Assembly: GCA_046233135.1 (NCBI GenBank)
Contig: JBJXHN010000002.1
Span: 930,001 to 994,000 of the forward strand
Origin: JBJXHN01 sp046233135
GTDB lineage: Bacteria; Pseudomonadota; Alphaproteobacteria; Rhodospirillales; Rhodospirillaceae
Direction of reading: 5' to 3'
Length of the DNA: 64,000 bases
A program made the position numbers and the translations under genes. Below the pieces are notes generated by a model, which was not told the DNA's origin, made no database searches, and was given only the letters and a program-made list of their open reading frames with translations. Shown here piece by piece: positions 32,386 through 42,252 of the stretch (positions within the stretch are counted from its first letter, which is position 1; each line of letters begins with the position of its first letter).

Positions 32386-34629
32386 TCAATCAATGGCCGG
32401 TTCGGCAAACCAGGCGGAGACCCCGCGGACGACGGGGATGCGGTTCCACCACGACGGCTTGCGCAGGATCGAGGTGTAGAGCGCTTCCCCGGTCCCCTTG
32501 CGGGTCCAGCCCGCCTGCCAGGTTTGCCAGGGGGAGCCGTCTTCGGCCTTGCAGGTGTCCAGCACCGCCCGCACGGTGTCCTCGGACAATGCGGTCTGCC
32601 CGGCGATGCCCTTAACCGTACGCAGCTCCCATCCCGGATCGAGCAGGGCCGACAGGACCATGCGCACCTGATGCAGCGGGATACCGGCCGGCAGCGGACG
32701 TTTCCAAGCGGCCGGGCCGCCGCTCTGGGAGGGCAGAATCCAGCTGGCCAGCTGGTCGCGCAGCACCAGATCCGACAGCATGGCAAAGCGGATCTGGTCC
32801 ATCAGCGCGCCCTTGACGAACGACACGCCCAGCCGCGCCAGCCAGCGCAGCCAGCGCTTACCGGTCAGGCTGTCTTCGATGAAGCGCGGGATCAGGGCAT
32901 CCACGCGGGCCTTGGCGGCGTCGTTGATGCGGTCCAGGTCGGACTGGGGCATGCGGGGCCAGGGCAGCAGGGGGACTTCCAGCGCGGCGGTGCCCAGCAG
33001 CGGGATGATCGGCCGTTCCTCGTCGCAGTCGGACCCGTCGCCGCCGAACAGCGGGTTGGTCTCGGCCAGGGTGAAGGCGGACATCAGGAACTTCTGGCAA
33101 TTGCGCCGGCCCAGCTGGTAATCGTGGGCGCGGAAGGTTTCGTCCAGGAACCCGCCGAAGCCCCCCAGCAGGCCGCAGGCAATGGTGTATTGCGCCTCTT
33201 CCCCGGTTTTCGGGTCGACCCGCCGGGGATCGATCAGGAAGCGGGATTTGATGTCGTCGTTCAGCGCCTGGATCAGCTCGTCGGGCTTGAAGCGGGCCTG
33301 ATTGATCATCGTCGGGAACAGGGCCTTGACCGCCCCCATCAGATCCGCCGGCGGATGGCCTTCGGGGGGGAAGGCGGGCGGGGCGGGGAAGGGGTCGATC
33401 ATGATCACGCCCCGGTCGGCCAGTTCGGCGGACTGTTCGTTGTCCAGCAAAGCAGCCTGGCTGAATCCGGGGTCGGCGGCCTCGGAATTGGCGGCGTCGG
33501 CGGACAGGGCGCTGCGCCTCAGGGTCCAGCGGGCGTATTCGAACGGCTCGTTGTTGATCATCCCGCCGTCGACGTTGGTGAAGGTGTAGGTCCAGTCGGC
33601 CCGGGTATCCCACGGCGTGGGCCAGTCGGGACTGAGCACCCGGGTCTGGTCCGCATCCACCGGCCATTTGCGGCCGTGGAAGGCCGTGGACTGTTCGGAC
33701 AGCACGCGCGGCGCCAGCCCCACCGGAAAGGCGCCCGAGGCCAGCGCCGACAGGGTCAGCGTGGGCCAGGGCGCCGCCTTGGCCTGGCCGGGCTTCAGGG
33801 CATCGGCGGCCAGCGGGATCGACGGATCGCTGTCGGCAAAGCGGCTCGGCCGGTCCGCCACCCCCATGCCGGTGATCGAGAAGTGCATGCGGTTGCCGTG
33901 ACATTGCATGCTGTCCTTGCCTCCCACGAACTGGGCGGCATAGGGCACCCCGCGCAGGTTGCTGACCATCATGTAGACATGAACGGTCTTGGTGAACCAG
34001 GCCTTGGGCGCGCCGGCTCCGGCGGCTTGCAGGGCCTGGTCGGCAATGGCATCCAGCGGCGAGGAATCGAGCACGGATTTCACCGGCCCGGGCGTCTTCA
34101 GGTCATCGAGCCCCAGCAGGCAGGGCAGGGCCGTGCCCTCGGGCGCCACCATGCGCGGCTGTTCCACCCAGGCCTTGTAGATCAGCGGCAGCAGCTTGCT
34201 GTACGGCTGCTTGGGCGCATCGGCTCCGCTGCCCACCGGCAGGCCGTCCCACCCCTGGGGATCGGGGTCGCCGGCACAGGCCAGAATCCCCAGCCCGGCC
34301 GTGATCGCCCCGGCCGACGTTCCGGTCAGAACCTTCAGCACAACCCGGTGATCGGGCACGCCGGGCTTGCCGCGTTCCTCTTCCCACTCGGTCAAGGCCT
34401 GCACGAGGAAGTCGAGCACCCCGCCCGTATAGGCCCCGGCGGAGACCGCCCCGGCCATGGTCAGCCCCAGTTCGAAGACGCGCTCGGTTGTTCTGTTTTC
34501 TATCTCACGCAGGTCCGCTTCGCGGGCCGCTCCGATGGGGCGGGCTTCGCCCGGCGGCCGGTCGGCCGCTCGCGTCGGGTTTGGACTTTGTCCCGCTCCC
34601 TCCGCCGTGTTTTCCGTCTCGACCGGCAT
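32386..34629 (-). CDS. Large patatin-like phospholipase-family protein
   Basis: 747 aa. N-terminal patatin domain with the Gly-rich loop LTMAGAVSAGAYTGGVLDF (about 54-72), nucleophile elbow LTGTSAGAIT (about 105-114) and catalytic Asp in TNVDGGMINNEPFEYAR (about 353-368), so the Ser-Asp dyad is complete. The long C-terminal half (about 430-747) has no recognised catalytic motif and resembles the extended patatin-related proteins of about 740 aa. Expected activity is acyl-ester hydrolysis of lipids. ATG 34,629 has AAGGGGGG upstream; a GTG two codons earlier is possible. Confidence 0.85.
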   Translation of the reverse strand: MPVETENTAEGAGQSPNPTRAADRPPGEARPIGAAREADLREIENRTTERVFELGLTMAGAVSAGAYTGGVLDFLVQALTEWEEERGKPGVPDHRVVLKVLTGTSAGAITAGLGILACAGDPDPQGWDGLPVGSGADAPKQPYSKLLPLIYKAWVEQPRMVAPEGTALPCLLGLDDLKTPGPVKSVLDSSPLDAIADQALQAAGAGAPKAWFTKTVHVYMMVSNLRGVPYAAQFVGGKDSMQCHGNRMHFSITGMGVADRPSRFADSDPSIPLAADALKPGQAKAAPWPTLTLSALASGAFPVGLAPRVLSEQSTAFHGRKWPVDADQTRVLSPDWPTPWDTRADWTYTFTNVDGGMINNEPFEYARWTLRRSALSADAANSEAADPGFSQAALLDNEQSAELADRGVIMIDPFPAPPAFPPEGHPPADLMGAVKALFPTMINQARFKPDELIQALNDDIKSRFLIDPRRVDPKTGEEAQYTIACGLLGGFGGFLDETFRAHDYQLGRRNCQKFLMSAFTLAETNPLFGGDGSDCDEERPIIPLLGTAALEVPLLPWPRMPQSDLDRINDAAKARVDALIPRFIEDSLTGKRWLRWLARLGVSFVKGALMDQIRFAMLSDLVLRDQLASWILPSQSGGPAAWKRPLPAGIPLHQVRMVLSALLDPGWELRTVKGIAGQTALSEDTVRAVLDTCKAEDGSPWQTWQAGWTRKGTGEALYTSILRKPSWWNRIPVVRGVSAWFAEPAID

Positions 34630-34727
34630 GCCCACCCCCCTTTGTGTCCCTGCCCCGATCCCCGGTCAGGGTACACCAAACAAGGGTGCGCCTCCCATAA
34701 AAGAATAGTGGGAGATGTAATCTGGTC

Positions 34728-37700
34728 CTACCCCAGGTCGTCGCCCAGGCTCATCAGGCTGGCGTTGCCCCCTGCGGCCGTAACGTCCTCGCTGACCACC
34801 CGCTCAACCGCAAAGCGGTGCAGATAGCGGGGTCCGCCGGCTTTCGGTCCGGTTCCGGAAAGACCTTCGCCGCCGAACGGCTGAGCTCCCACAACCGCAC
34901 CGATCATTGAGCGATTGACATAGGCATTTCCCACCCGCGCCCGCCGCAGAACCCGGCGGATGGTGGTTTCGACGCGGGAGTGAATGCCCAGGGTCAGGCC
35001 GTAGCGGGTGTCGTTGATGGCATCGACCACCCGGTCGAGATCGGCCGCCCGGTAGCGCACCACGTGCAGGATGGGGCCGAAGTGTTCCTTCTCCAGGGCT
35101 TCGAGCGACTCGATCTCGAAGGCGTGGGGGGCGAGGAAGGTGCCGTTGGCGGTATGGCGGCCGAGCGGGGCGGTGCGGATCAGCCGCCCCAGCTGCCCCA
35201 TGCGCCGGGCGTGGGTTTCCAGGGCGTGCTTGGCGGCCATGTCAATGACCGGGCCGACATCGGTGGACAGCAGGGCCGGGTCGTCCACCACCAGTTCGTC
35301 CATGGCGCCGGCCAGCATGTCCAGGGTGCGGCCGGCCACGGTGTCCTGGATGAACAGCACCCGGCAGGCGCTGCACCGTTGGCCGGCGCTCTGGAAGGCG
35401 CTGATCACCAGATCGCGCACCACCTGTTCGGTCAGGGCGGAGCTGTCGACGATCATGGCATTCTGGCCACCGGTTTCGGCGATCAGCGGGACGATGGGGC
35501 CGTGCTTGGCGGCCAGGGTCTTGTGGATGCGCCGGGCGGTCTCGATGCCGCCGGTGAAGGCGACGCCGGCCACTCCGGGGTCGGCGACCAGGGCGGCACC
35601 GATGGTGTTTCCCGATCCGGGCAACAGGTGCAGCACGTCTTCCGGTACGCCCGCCGCGTGCAGCAGCTGCACGCCGAGAGAGGCGACGATGGGGGTCTGT
35701 TCCGCCGGTTTGGCCAGCACCGTATTGCCCGCCGCCAGCGCGGCGGCGATCTGGCCGGTGAAGATGGCCAGCGGGAAGTTCCAGGGGCTGATGCAGACGA
35801 AGACCCCCCGGCCGGCCAGGCGGATCTCGTTGACCTCTCCGGTCGGGCCGGGCAGGCGCTGGGGGGCGGCGAAGTCCTGCTCGCAGCGGGCGGCGTAATA
35901 GCGCAGGAAATCCACCGCCTCGCGGACCTCGGCCAGGGCATCGGCCAGGCTTTTGCCGCCTTCGCGCACGCAGGCGGTCATCAGCCGCGCCCGGTTGGTT
36001 TCGTACAGGTCGGCGGCGCGGCGCAGGATGGCGCCCCGGCGCTCGGCGGGGGTGGCGTCCCAGGCCGGGTAGGCTTCCTGGGCCAGGGCCAGGGCGACAT
36101 CCACATCGCTTTCGTGGGCGGCGAGCACATGGCCGATGACCTGGCTGGCGTTGGCCGGATTGGTCAGCTTCCGCCCCTTGCCGCTGCCCTTGCCGTTGCG
36201 GCTGCCGCCGATGATCGGCGTGACCTCCCACTTCCGCTCGGCGGCGTCCATCTCGGCCTTCAGGGTGGCGAGATCGCTGCGGTCGGTCAGGTCCAGCCCG
36301 GCGCTGTTCGGCCGTTCCGCCCCATACAGGGCGACGGGCAGGGGGATCAGGGGATGGGGCTTGACGGTGACGGCGGCCAGCTTGGCCACCGGGTCGGCGA
36401 TGATCTCGTCCACCGGCACCCGGTCGTCGACGATGCGGTTGACGAAGCTTGTGTTGGCGCCGTTTTCCAGCAGCCGCCGCACCAGATAGGGCAGCAGGTC
36501 TTCGTGGCTGCCGACGGGGGCATAGATCCGGCAGGGCCGCCCCAGCGGGCCGACCACCTGTTCGTAGAGTTCCTCTCCCATGCCATGCAGGCGCTGGAAT
36601 TCGAAGTCGCGGCGGTCGCCGGCCAGCTCCAGCACGGCGGCCAGGGTCTGGGCATTGTGGGTGGCGAACTGGGGATAGACCGCCTCGCCGGCCGCCAGCA
36701 GGCGGCGGGCGCAGACCAGATAGTTGGTGTCGGTGGCGCTTTTGCGGGTGAAGACGGGATAGCCGTCCAGCCCCCGTTCCTGTGCCCGCTTGATTTCCGT
36801 ATCCCAATAGGCGCCCTTGACCAGCCGCACCATCAGCCGCCGCTTGTGGCGCCGGGCCATGTCCACCAGCAGGTCGATGACCGCCGGCGCCCGTTTCAGA
36901 TAGGCTTGTACCGCCAGCCCCAGCCCCTGCCAGCCGGCCAGGGCCGGGTCGCCGGACAGGGCCTCCATGACGTCCAGGTGCAGGGCCAGGCGCTCGGCTT
37001 CCTCGGCATCGACGGTCAGGCCGATGTCATGGGCGGCGGCAAGGCGGCAGAGAGCGGCCATGCGCGGCACCAGTTCGGCCATCACCCGGTCGCGCTGCCC
37101 TTCCTCGAACCGGGGGTGCAGGGCGGACAGCTTGACCGAGATCCCGGGAGACCCGACGGGACCTCTCCCCCGGGCCGCCTTGCCGATGCCGTCGATCGCC
37201 GCCGCGTAGGCCCGGTCATAGCGCTCCGCATCCTTGGCGGTGCGGGCGGCTTCGCCGAGCATGTCGTAGGAATAGCGGTAGCCGCGCGCTTCCTCGGCAC
37301 GGGCGCGCTCGGTGGCTTCGGCGATGGTGCGGCCCATGACGAACTGGTGGCTCATGATGCGCATGGCCTGCATCACCGCCTGACGGATCAGCGGCTCGCC
37401 GGACCGCCGGGCCAGCCCGGTCAGCACCGAGCGCCAGTCCAGCCCGCGATCCTGCGGGCGCAGCAGCCGGCCGGTCAGCATCAAGGCCCAGGTGGAGGCA
37501 TTGACCAGCACGCTGGCGGAATGGCCCAGGTGGGTCTGCCAGTTGGCTCCGCCGATCTTGTCGGCGATCAGGGCATCGGCGGTTTCGGTATCGGGAATGC
37601 GCAGCAGGGCCTCGGCCAGGCACATCAGCACCACGCCTTCCTGGGTCGACAGGGCGTATTCCTGCAGGAAGGCATCCAGACTGCCGGCATGGGCGCTGTC

Positions 37701-37877
37701 GGCGCGGACCTTGGTGACCAGATCGCGGGCGCGGGCCTGGATGCGGCGGTCCTGTTCGGGCGTGAAGGCGGCGTCGGCGAGAATCGCCGCGACCCGCTCC
37801 GTCTCGTCGGCGCGGGCCAGCCGGGCCACGGCCTGCTGATGGGCGGATGGCGGAACGGGCGACTCGGGGCGAATCAT
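34728..37877 (-). CDS. putA: Bifunctional proline dehydrogenase / P5C dehydrogenase
   Basis: 1049 aa. It oxidises proline to glutamate in two steps at the membrane surface. The proline dehydrogenase barrel spans about 60-440 (ISVKLSALHPRFEE, LMVRLVKGAYWDTEIK, YATHNAQT-like FATHNAQTLA). The aldehyde dehydrogenase part spans about 520-1030, with Glu in LIAETGGQNAM and the nucleophile Cys in SAGQRCSACRVLFIQD (about 836). There is no N-terminal ribbon-helix-helix domain, so unlike E. coli PutA it should not bind DNA. ATG 37,877 has GGAG upstream. Confidence 0.96.
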   Translation of the reverse strand: MIRPESPVPPSAHQQAVARLARADETERVAAILADAAFTPEQDRRIQARARDLVTKVRADSAHAGSLDAFLQEYALSTQEGVVLMCLAEALLRIPDTETADALIADKIGGANWQTHLGHSASVLVNASTWALMLTGRLLRPQDRGLDWRSVLTGLARRSGEPLIRQAVMQAMRIMSHQFVMGRTIAEATERARAEEARGYRYSYDMLGEAARTAKDAERYDRAYAAAIDGIGKAARGRGPVGSPGISVKLSALHPRFEEGQRDRVMAELVPRMAALCRLAAAHDIGLTVDAEEAERLALHLDVMEALSGDPALAGWQGLGLAVQAYLKRAPAVIDLLVDMARRHKRRLMVRLVKGAYWDTEIKRAQERGLDGYPVFTRKSATDTNYLVCARRLLAAGEAVYPQFATHNAQTLAAVLELAGDRRDFEFQRLHGMGEELYEQVVGPLGRPCRIYAPVGSHEDLLPYLVRRLLENGANTSFVNRIVDDRVPVDEIIADPVAKLAAVTVKPHPLIPLPVALYGAERPNSAGLDLTDRSDLATLKAEMDAAERKWEVTPIIGGSRNGKGSGKGRKLTNPANASQVIGHVLAAHESDVDVALALAQEAYPAWDATPAERRGAILRRAADLYETNRARLMTACVREGGKSLADALAEVREAVDFLRYYAARCEQDFAAPQRLPGPTGEVNEIRLAGRGVFVCISPWNFPLAIFTGQIAAALAAGNTVLAKPAEQTPIVASLGVQLLHAAGVPEDVLHLLPGSGNTIGAALVADPGVAGVAFTGGIETARRIHKTLAAKHGPIVPLIAETGGQNAMIVDSSALTEQVVRDLVISAFQSAGQRCSACRVLFIQDTVAGRTLDMLAGAMDELVVDDPALLSTDVGPVIDMAAKHALETHARRMGQLGRLIRTAPLGRHTANGTFLAPHAFEIESLEALEKEHFGPILHVVRYRAADLDRVVDAINDTRYGLTLGIHSRVETTIRRVLRRARVGNAYVNRSMIGAVVGAQPFGGEGLSGTGPKAGGPRYLHRFAVERVVSEDVTAAGGNASLMSLGDDLG

Positions 37878-38005
37878 GGGCAGCGCTCCGGCAGCGGATG
37901 GAACCATGCCGTCCGGACCGGCCGCGAACACCGGAGCGCCCGCATCCTACCGGCCGCGTCGGCGGCAGCAGCATATGCGAGAGTGAACGTAGGAAGAGGA
38001 AAGGG

Positions 38006-38509
38006 TTAGGAAAAGGTCAGGAACGCATCGACGTCCAGAACCACCATCAGTTCCCCTTCCAGGCGGACAACGCCCAGAGAGATGGCCCGCCAGCGCGGGT
38101 CCAGGGTGGTGGGATTGGGTTCGATGCGGCTGGACGGCAGGTTCAGCACGTTGCCGACGCTGTCGACCATCAGGCTGTACAGCTCGTTCCCCTGCTCGAC
38201 GGTCACGCACATCGGCTTGGTGTTGGCGGTCTTGGACTTCAGGCCCAGGCGCTTGCGCACTTCGATCACCGTGACGATGCGGCCGCGCAGGTTGATGGCC
38301 CCGGCCACTTCGGCGGGGGCCAGCGGAATGCGGGCGATCTTTTCGGGGATCAGGATGTCCTGGACGCGATCAACGGTGATGCCGAAGAGCTGCTTGTCCA
38401 CGTAGATGGTGACGAACACATGTTCATCAACCGCCGCCAGCGTGCCGCCACCGCCCGTGGTGGTCAGAGCACGGCCCGTGGAGGCCTGCTGCGTGGCAAT
38501 CTGATTCAT
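38006..38509 (-). CDS. cheW: CheW-family chemotaxis coupling protein
   Basis: 167 aa. After a flexible N-terminus (1-28) the CheW fold follows with VDRVQDILIPEKIARIPLAP, VAGAINLRGRIVTVIEVRKRLGL (split) and LMVDSVGNVLNLP. It links receptors to CheA. No receptor, CheA or CheY gene is near; it lies 128 bp upstream of putA on the same strand, so a shared transcript is possible but not shown. ATG 38,509 with AAGGAC upstream. Confidence 0.92.
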   Translation of the reverse strand: MNQIATQQASTGRALTTTGGGGTLAAVDEHVFVTIYVDKQLFGITVDRVQDILIPEKIARIPLAPAEVAGAINLRGRIVTVIEVRKRLGLKSKTANTKPMCVTVEQGNELYSLMVDSVGNVLNLPSSRIEPNPTTLDPRWRAISLGVVRLEGELMVVLDVDAFLTFS

Positions 38510-38837
38510 CGCCCGGTCCTTCTGTTCCCACGATGGGCGTATCCCGCCCAATCTGCTTGCCCCGATCCGGTCCGTCTGATCCTGGCCGGACCCAAACGGC
38601 AAAAGCGCCCTACTCCCCGACGCTTCTTCGTTATAGGCCTCAGCCCCCCACTCCTGCAAGGGGCGCCAAGCGACCTTGACTGCATTGTCTATGCATTAGG
38701 CTGAAATGTACAGCCAAAAGGTTAGGGGAGCCCTTTCATGGTTTTTGTGGGATCTCCTGGTCTGATTCCTGCGTTGCCCGGAGGGAAAGGGGTACAGCGG
38801 TGTCCCCGATGGAAGTGGAGCGGCAAAGGGGATCTGC
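38510..38837. other. Divergent intergenic region cheW / glutamate-synthase-like gene
   Basis: 328 bp. It must contain two promoters, but no confident boxes, hairpins or repeats could be identified. Confidence 0.4.
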
Positions 38838-40511
38838 ATGGGACGGGCGGTACGGAAAGGGACCGGTGGCGGAGTCGAGACTATGGTCGGGGACGTGACC
38901 GACATGGCGAGCCGGGCGATCCTGCCGCTTGGGGCTGCTTTGGTCGCCGGGATTGCCTTGGCGACGGGGCTGATCTGGCTGGCAGTTCCGGCATCAGCCT
39001 TGGTGGCGCTGGGCTTATACGACTTTTTCCAGCGACATTGGACGGTGACCCGTAATTTCCCCGTGGCGGGGCGCATCCGCTGGGTCTTTTACAGACTGCG
39101 GCCCTATCTGCGGGCCTATATCGTTGAAGACGACCTGACCGGCACGCCCTATTCCTTCGAAGCGCGAAACTTGGTGCACGCCCGTGCCACCGGGCGTTCC
39201 GACACCCACCCGTTCGGCACGGAGCGTGATGTTGACGGGCCAGACTACAGCTGGGTTGGCCATTCCATCGCTCCTACCACCGACCCGGACGTGTCACCCC
39301 GGGTGATGGTTGGCAACAGCCAGTGCTCCCGGCCCTATTCGGCCTCGGTGCTCAACATTTCGGCGATGAGCTTCGGTGCCTTGTCGGCCAATGCCGTGCG
39401 GGCGCTCAATCTTGCAGCGAAAACCGGGGGATTCTACCACGATACCGGAGAAGGGGGCATCTCACCCTACCACCTGGAGCACGGGGGCGATCTGGTGTGG
39501 GAGTTGGGTTCCGGCTACTTCGGTGCCCGTGACGCCCGGGGAGAGTTTGATCCAGGCCTGTTTCGCGAGGGCGCGGCGCGCGATGTGGTCAAAATGACCG
39601 AGATCAAGTTGAGTCAGGGCGCCAAACCCGGACATGGAGGCCTGCTGACAGCCGCAAAAGTCAGCCGGGAGATCGCCGAGATCCGCAAAGTGCCGGCGCA
39701 CGAGGATTGCCTGTCCCCCCGGGGTCATTCGGCCTTTGCCACTCCCATCGGTCTGATGGAGTTTGCCGCCCGGGTGCGGGACCTGTCGGGCGGCAAGCCG
39801 GTTGGACTCAAGCTTTGCGTCGGCCACCCCCACGAACCCTTCGCTCTGGTCAAGGCCATGATCGAAACTGGCATTCGGCCGGATTTCATCGTCGTCGACG
39901 GTGGCGAGGGCGGCACGGGCGCGGCCCCTCTGGAGCTTTCCGACTGGGTCGGCATGCCTTTGTCGGAAGGGCTGGTCCTGATGCGCAATGCCCTGGTCGG
40001 TGCCGGGGTGAAGGCGGACGTGCGGCTGGCGGCCAGCGGCAAGGTCTATTCCGGTATGGGGTTGGCCCGCAACATGGCGCGCGGAGCCGATTGGTGCAAT
40101 GCCGCCCGCGCCTTCATGCTGTCCATAGGGTGCATCCAGGCGCAGCGCTGCCATCTGGGCACTTGCCCGACGGGCGTGACCACCCAGAACCGCTGGCGTC
40201 AGCGAGGGTTGATCCCCGAGGTCCAGGGGGAGCGTGCCGCCCGGTTCCACGCCAAGACACTCGCGGCGCTGGCCGAGATCACCGCCGCAGCGGGACTGAT
40301 TCATCCATCCGACCTCCAGCCCCACCACCTGATGCAGCGTAGCGGCGAGGCAGGGGTTCGTTCCCTGGACAGGGTTCATGCGTTTCTGCCCGAAGGCGTC
40401 CTGCGCGAGGCGCCGGAGGAGACACTGTACGCCGATTGGTGGGCGGCTGCACGCGCTGACAGTTTCCAGCCGGCCACCGACTTGGCGGCGGCTCGCAGCA
40501 GCAAGAGATGA
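38838..40511 (+). CDS. Membrane-anchored FMN-binding glutamate-synthase-like protein
   Basis: 557 aa. Two hydrophobic helices at about 25-62 anchor it; the rest is the FMN-binding central domain of glutamate synthase (MSFGALSANAVRALNLAAK, GEGGISPYH, IKLSQGAKPGHGG, VVDGGEGGTGAAPLELSDW in two parts, LAASGKV). Three Cys for a [3Fe-4S] cluster are at 432, 438 and 443 (CIQAQRCHLGTC). The amidotransferase domain and the NAD(P)H subunit of true GOGAT are absent, so it is likely a flavin oxidoreductase of unknown substrate. ATG 38,838 with AAAGGGGA upstream. 16 bp separate it from the PoxB-like gene. Confidence 0.85.
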   Translation: MGRAVRKGTGGGVETMVGDVTDMASRAILPLGAALVAGIALATGLIWLAVPASALVALGLYDFFQRHWTVTRNFPVAGRIRWVFYRLRPYLRAYIVEDDLTGTPYSFEARNLVHARATGRSDTHPFGTERDVDGPDYSWVGHSIAPTTDPDVSPRVMVGNSQCSRPYSASVLNISAMSFGALSANAVRALNLAAKTGGFYHDTGEGGISPYHLEHGGDLVWELGSGYFGARDARGEFDPGLFREGAARDVVKMTEIKLSQGAKPGHGGLLTAAKVSREIAEIRKVPAHEDCLSPRGHSAFATPIGLMEFAARVRDLSGGKPVGLKLCVGHPHEPFALVKAMIETGIRPDFIVVDGGEGGTGAAPLELSDWVGMPLSEGLVLMRNALVGAGVKADVRLAASGKVYSGMGLARNMARGADWCNAARAFMLSIGCIQAQRCHLGTCPTGVTTQNRWRQRGLIPEVQGERAARFHAKTLAALAEITAAAGLIHPSDLQPHHLMQRSGEAGVRSLDRVHAFLPEGVLREAPEETLYADWWAAARADSFQPATDLAAARSSKR

Positions 40512-40527
40512 GTGAAAAGAGGAGATC

Positions 40528-42243
40528 ATGGCCAATACCGTCGCGGATACGATCGTTGATACCCTTCTGCGTGCCGGCGCCCGCCGGTGCTGGGGAATTG
40601 TCGGAGACACCATCAACCACTTCACAGACGTTGTCCGCCAGTCCGATCTGAGATGGATCCATGTACGGCACGAGGAAGCCGGCGGGCTGGCCGCCGGCGG
40701 AGAGGCCTATTTCACCGGGGAACTTACGGTTTGTGCCGGGACCTGCGGGCCGGGGTCGCTGCATTTCGTCAACGGTATCTTTGAAAGCCATCGGAATGGC
40801 GCGCCGGTGGTGATGATCGCATCGGACGTGGCGCGGCCGGAGGTAGGACTGGCCTTCCCCCAGGCGGTGGATCAGCGCCGGATCTATGAACCGGCCAGCG
40901 TGTTTTGCGAAGCGATCACCCACCCCGATCAGGCGCGGCGCATCACCACCCTGGCCGCCCAGGCGGCGCTGACCAAGGGGGGGGTGGCCGTGGTTATCGT
41001 CAACGGCGACATGTTTACCGAAACTGTGGACGACTCCTTGTCGTGGTCCGTCCACCGCCCTGCGCCCGTGGTGCGCCCCGGCGACGCAGAACTGGACGCC
41101 CTGGCCGACGCGGTGAACAAGGCGGAAACGGTCACCTTGTATGCAGGGATCGGGGCGCGCGACGCCGGGGCGCAGGTGGTGCGGCTGGCTGACCGGCTGA
41201 AGGCCCCGGTGGCTCATACCAGCCGGGCGAAGGAATTCATCGAACCTGACAACCCGTTCAACGTCGGCATGATCGGAATCCTGGGCAATCAGGCCGGGGT
41301 GGAGGCTGTCGATGGCGCCGATCTCATGCTGTGCCTGGGGACGGATTTCGCTTACACCCAGTTCTATCCTGATCGCAAGCATGTCATCCAGATCGACCGT
41401 GACCCGGCCAATCTGGGGCGTCGCGCTCCCGTTGCCATGGGGCTGGTGGGGGACGTGGGGCCGACCCTGGAGGCACTGCTGCCCAGGATCACGCCCCGCG
41501 AGGACAGCGACCATCTCGATCGCGCGCTGTCCCGATGGGCGAAGGATCAGGAGGCCTATGCGGAAGAGGCTGTGGGACCGGATCCGGCATTGATTCATCC
41601 CCAGACCGTAACCAGGACTCTGGACCGCCTGGCCGGGGACGATGCGATTTTTACCGCCGATGGCGGTTCCCCCATGGTCTGGCTGTTGCGGCATCTGACC
41701 GCCCGGGGGGACCGTAAATTCCTGACCAGCTTGAAGCATGGGACTATGGCCAATGCCTATCCCCAGGCCATGGGAGCCGCTGCCGCCTATCCCGGTCGTC
41801 CGGTCATCGCCCTGTGCGGCGATGGCGGACTGGCCATGCTGATGGGCGACCTGCTGACCCTGGTGCAGGAAAAGCTGCCTGTCAAAATCCTGATATATAA
41901 CAATAAATCTCTCGGATTCGTGGAGATGGAGCAGCGCGTCGAAGGCCTGCTGGACGCTTTCACCGGGCTGGACAATCCCGATTTCGCCGAGCTGGCCCGC
42001 ACCTGCGGCCTGGAAGGCTGGCGGGTCGACAGGGTGGACGCGCTGGAAGACACCATGCGCCGCTGGCTGGCCGCGCCCGGTCCGGCGCTGCTGGACGTGC
42101 AGGTCAACCGCATGGAACTGGTGATGCCGCCCAAGGTGGAAGCGGGGCAGGTGGCGTCCATGTCCCTGTTCGGTCTGAAAGCGGTGCTGAATGGTCGGGT
42201 GCGGGAGGTGGTCTCGCTCCTGCGCGATAATTTCATGCGGTAG
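40528..42243 (+). CDS. poxB: PoxB-like thiamine-diphosphate enzyme
   Basis: 571 aa. Full TPP-enzyme plan: Pyr domain with catalytic Glu in RHEEAGGLAAGGEA (about 49), central domain with FAD/nucleotide fold, and PP domain with GDGGLAML (about 430) to YNNKSLGF (about 458-465) for Mg-TPP. The C-terminus (SLFGLKAVLNGRVREVVSLL) resembles the membrane-binding end of pyruvate:quinone oxidoreductase, which decarboxylates pyruvate to acetate. An acetolactate-synthase-like or other keto-acid enzyme is the alternative. In an operon with the FMN protein, good site AAAGAGGAG. Confidence 0.75.
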   Translation: MANTVADTIVDTLLRAGARRCWGIVGDTINHFTDVVRQSDLRWIHVRHEEAGGLAAGGEAYFTGELTVCAGTCGPGSLHFVNGIFESHRNGAPVVMIASDVARPEVGLAFPQAVDQRRIYEPASVFCEAITHPDQARRITTLAAQAALTKGGVAVVIVNGDMFTETVDDSLSWSVHRPAPVVRPGDAELDALADAVNKAETVTLYAGIGARDAGAQVVRLADRLKAPVAHTSRAKEFIEPDNPFNVGMIGILGNQAGVEAVDGADLMLCLGTDFAYTQFYPDRKHVIQIDRDPANLGRRAPVAMGLVGDVGPTLEALLPRITPREDSDHLDRALSRWAKDQEAYAEEAVGPDPALIHPQTVTRTLDRLAGDDAIFTADGGSPMVWLLRHLTARGDRKFLTSLKHGTMANAYPQAMGAAAAYPGRPVIALCGDGGLAMLMGDLLTLVQEKLPVKILIYNNKSLGFVEMEQRVEGLLDAFTGLDNPDFAELARTCGLEGWRVDRVDALEDTMRRWLAAPGPALLDVQVNRMELVMPPKVEAGQVASMSLFGLKAVLNGRVREVVSLLRDNFMR

Positions 42244-42252
42244 TCCGGGAGC

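Noticed and set aside
32386..34629. Patatin gene as part of a CBASS-type defence system
   Set aside because: No CD-NTase or other cyclic-nucleotide gene lies nearby and the protein is about twice the size of the usual CBASS patatin effector.
31480..34827. Open frame of more than 1,100 codons antisense to the patatin operon
   Set aside because: No motifs and shadow-type composition; the minus-strand patatin has complete catalytic residues.
34980..38009. Open frame of about 1,000 codons antisense to putA
   Set aside because: Low-complexity Gly/Gln/His/Val composition typical of the shadow of a GC-rich gene; putA itself is unmistakable.
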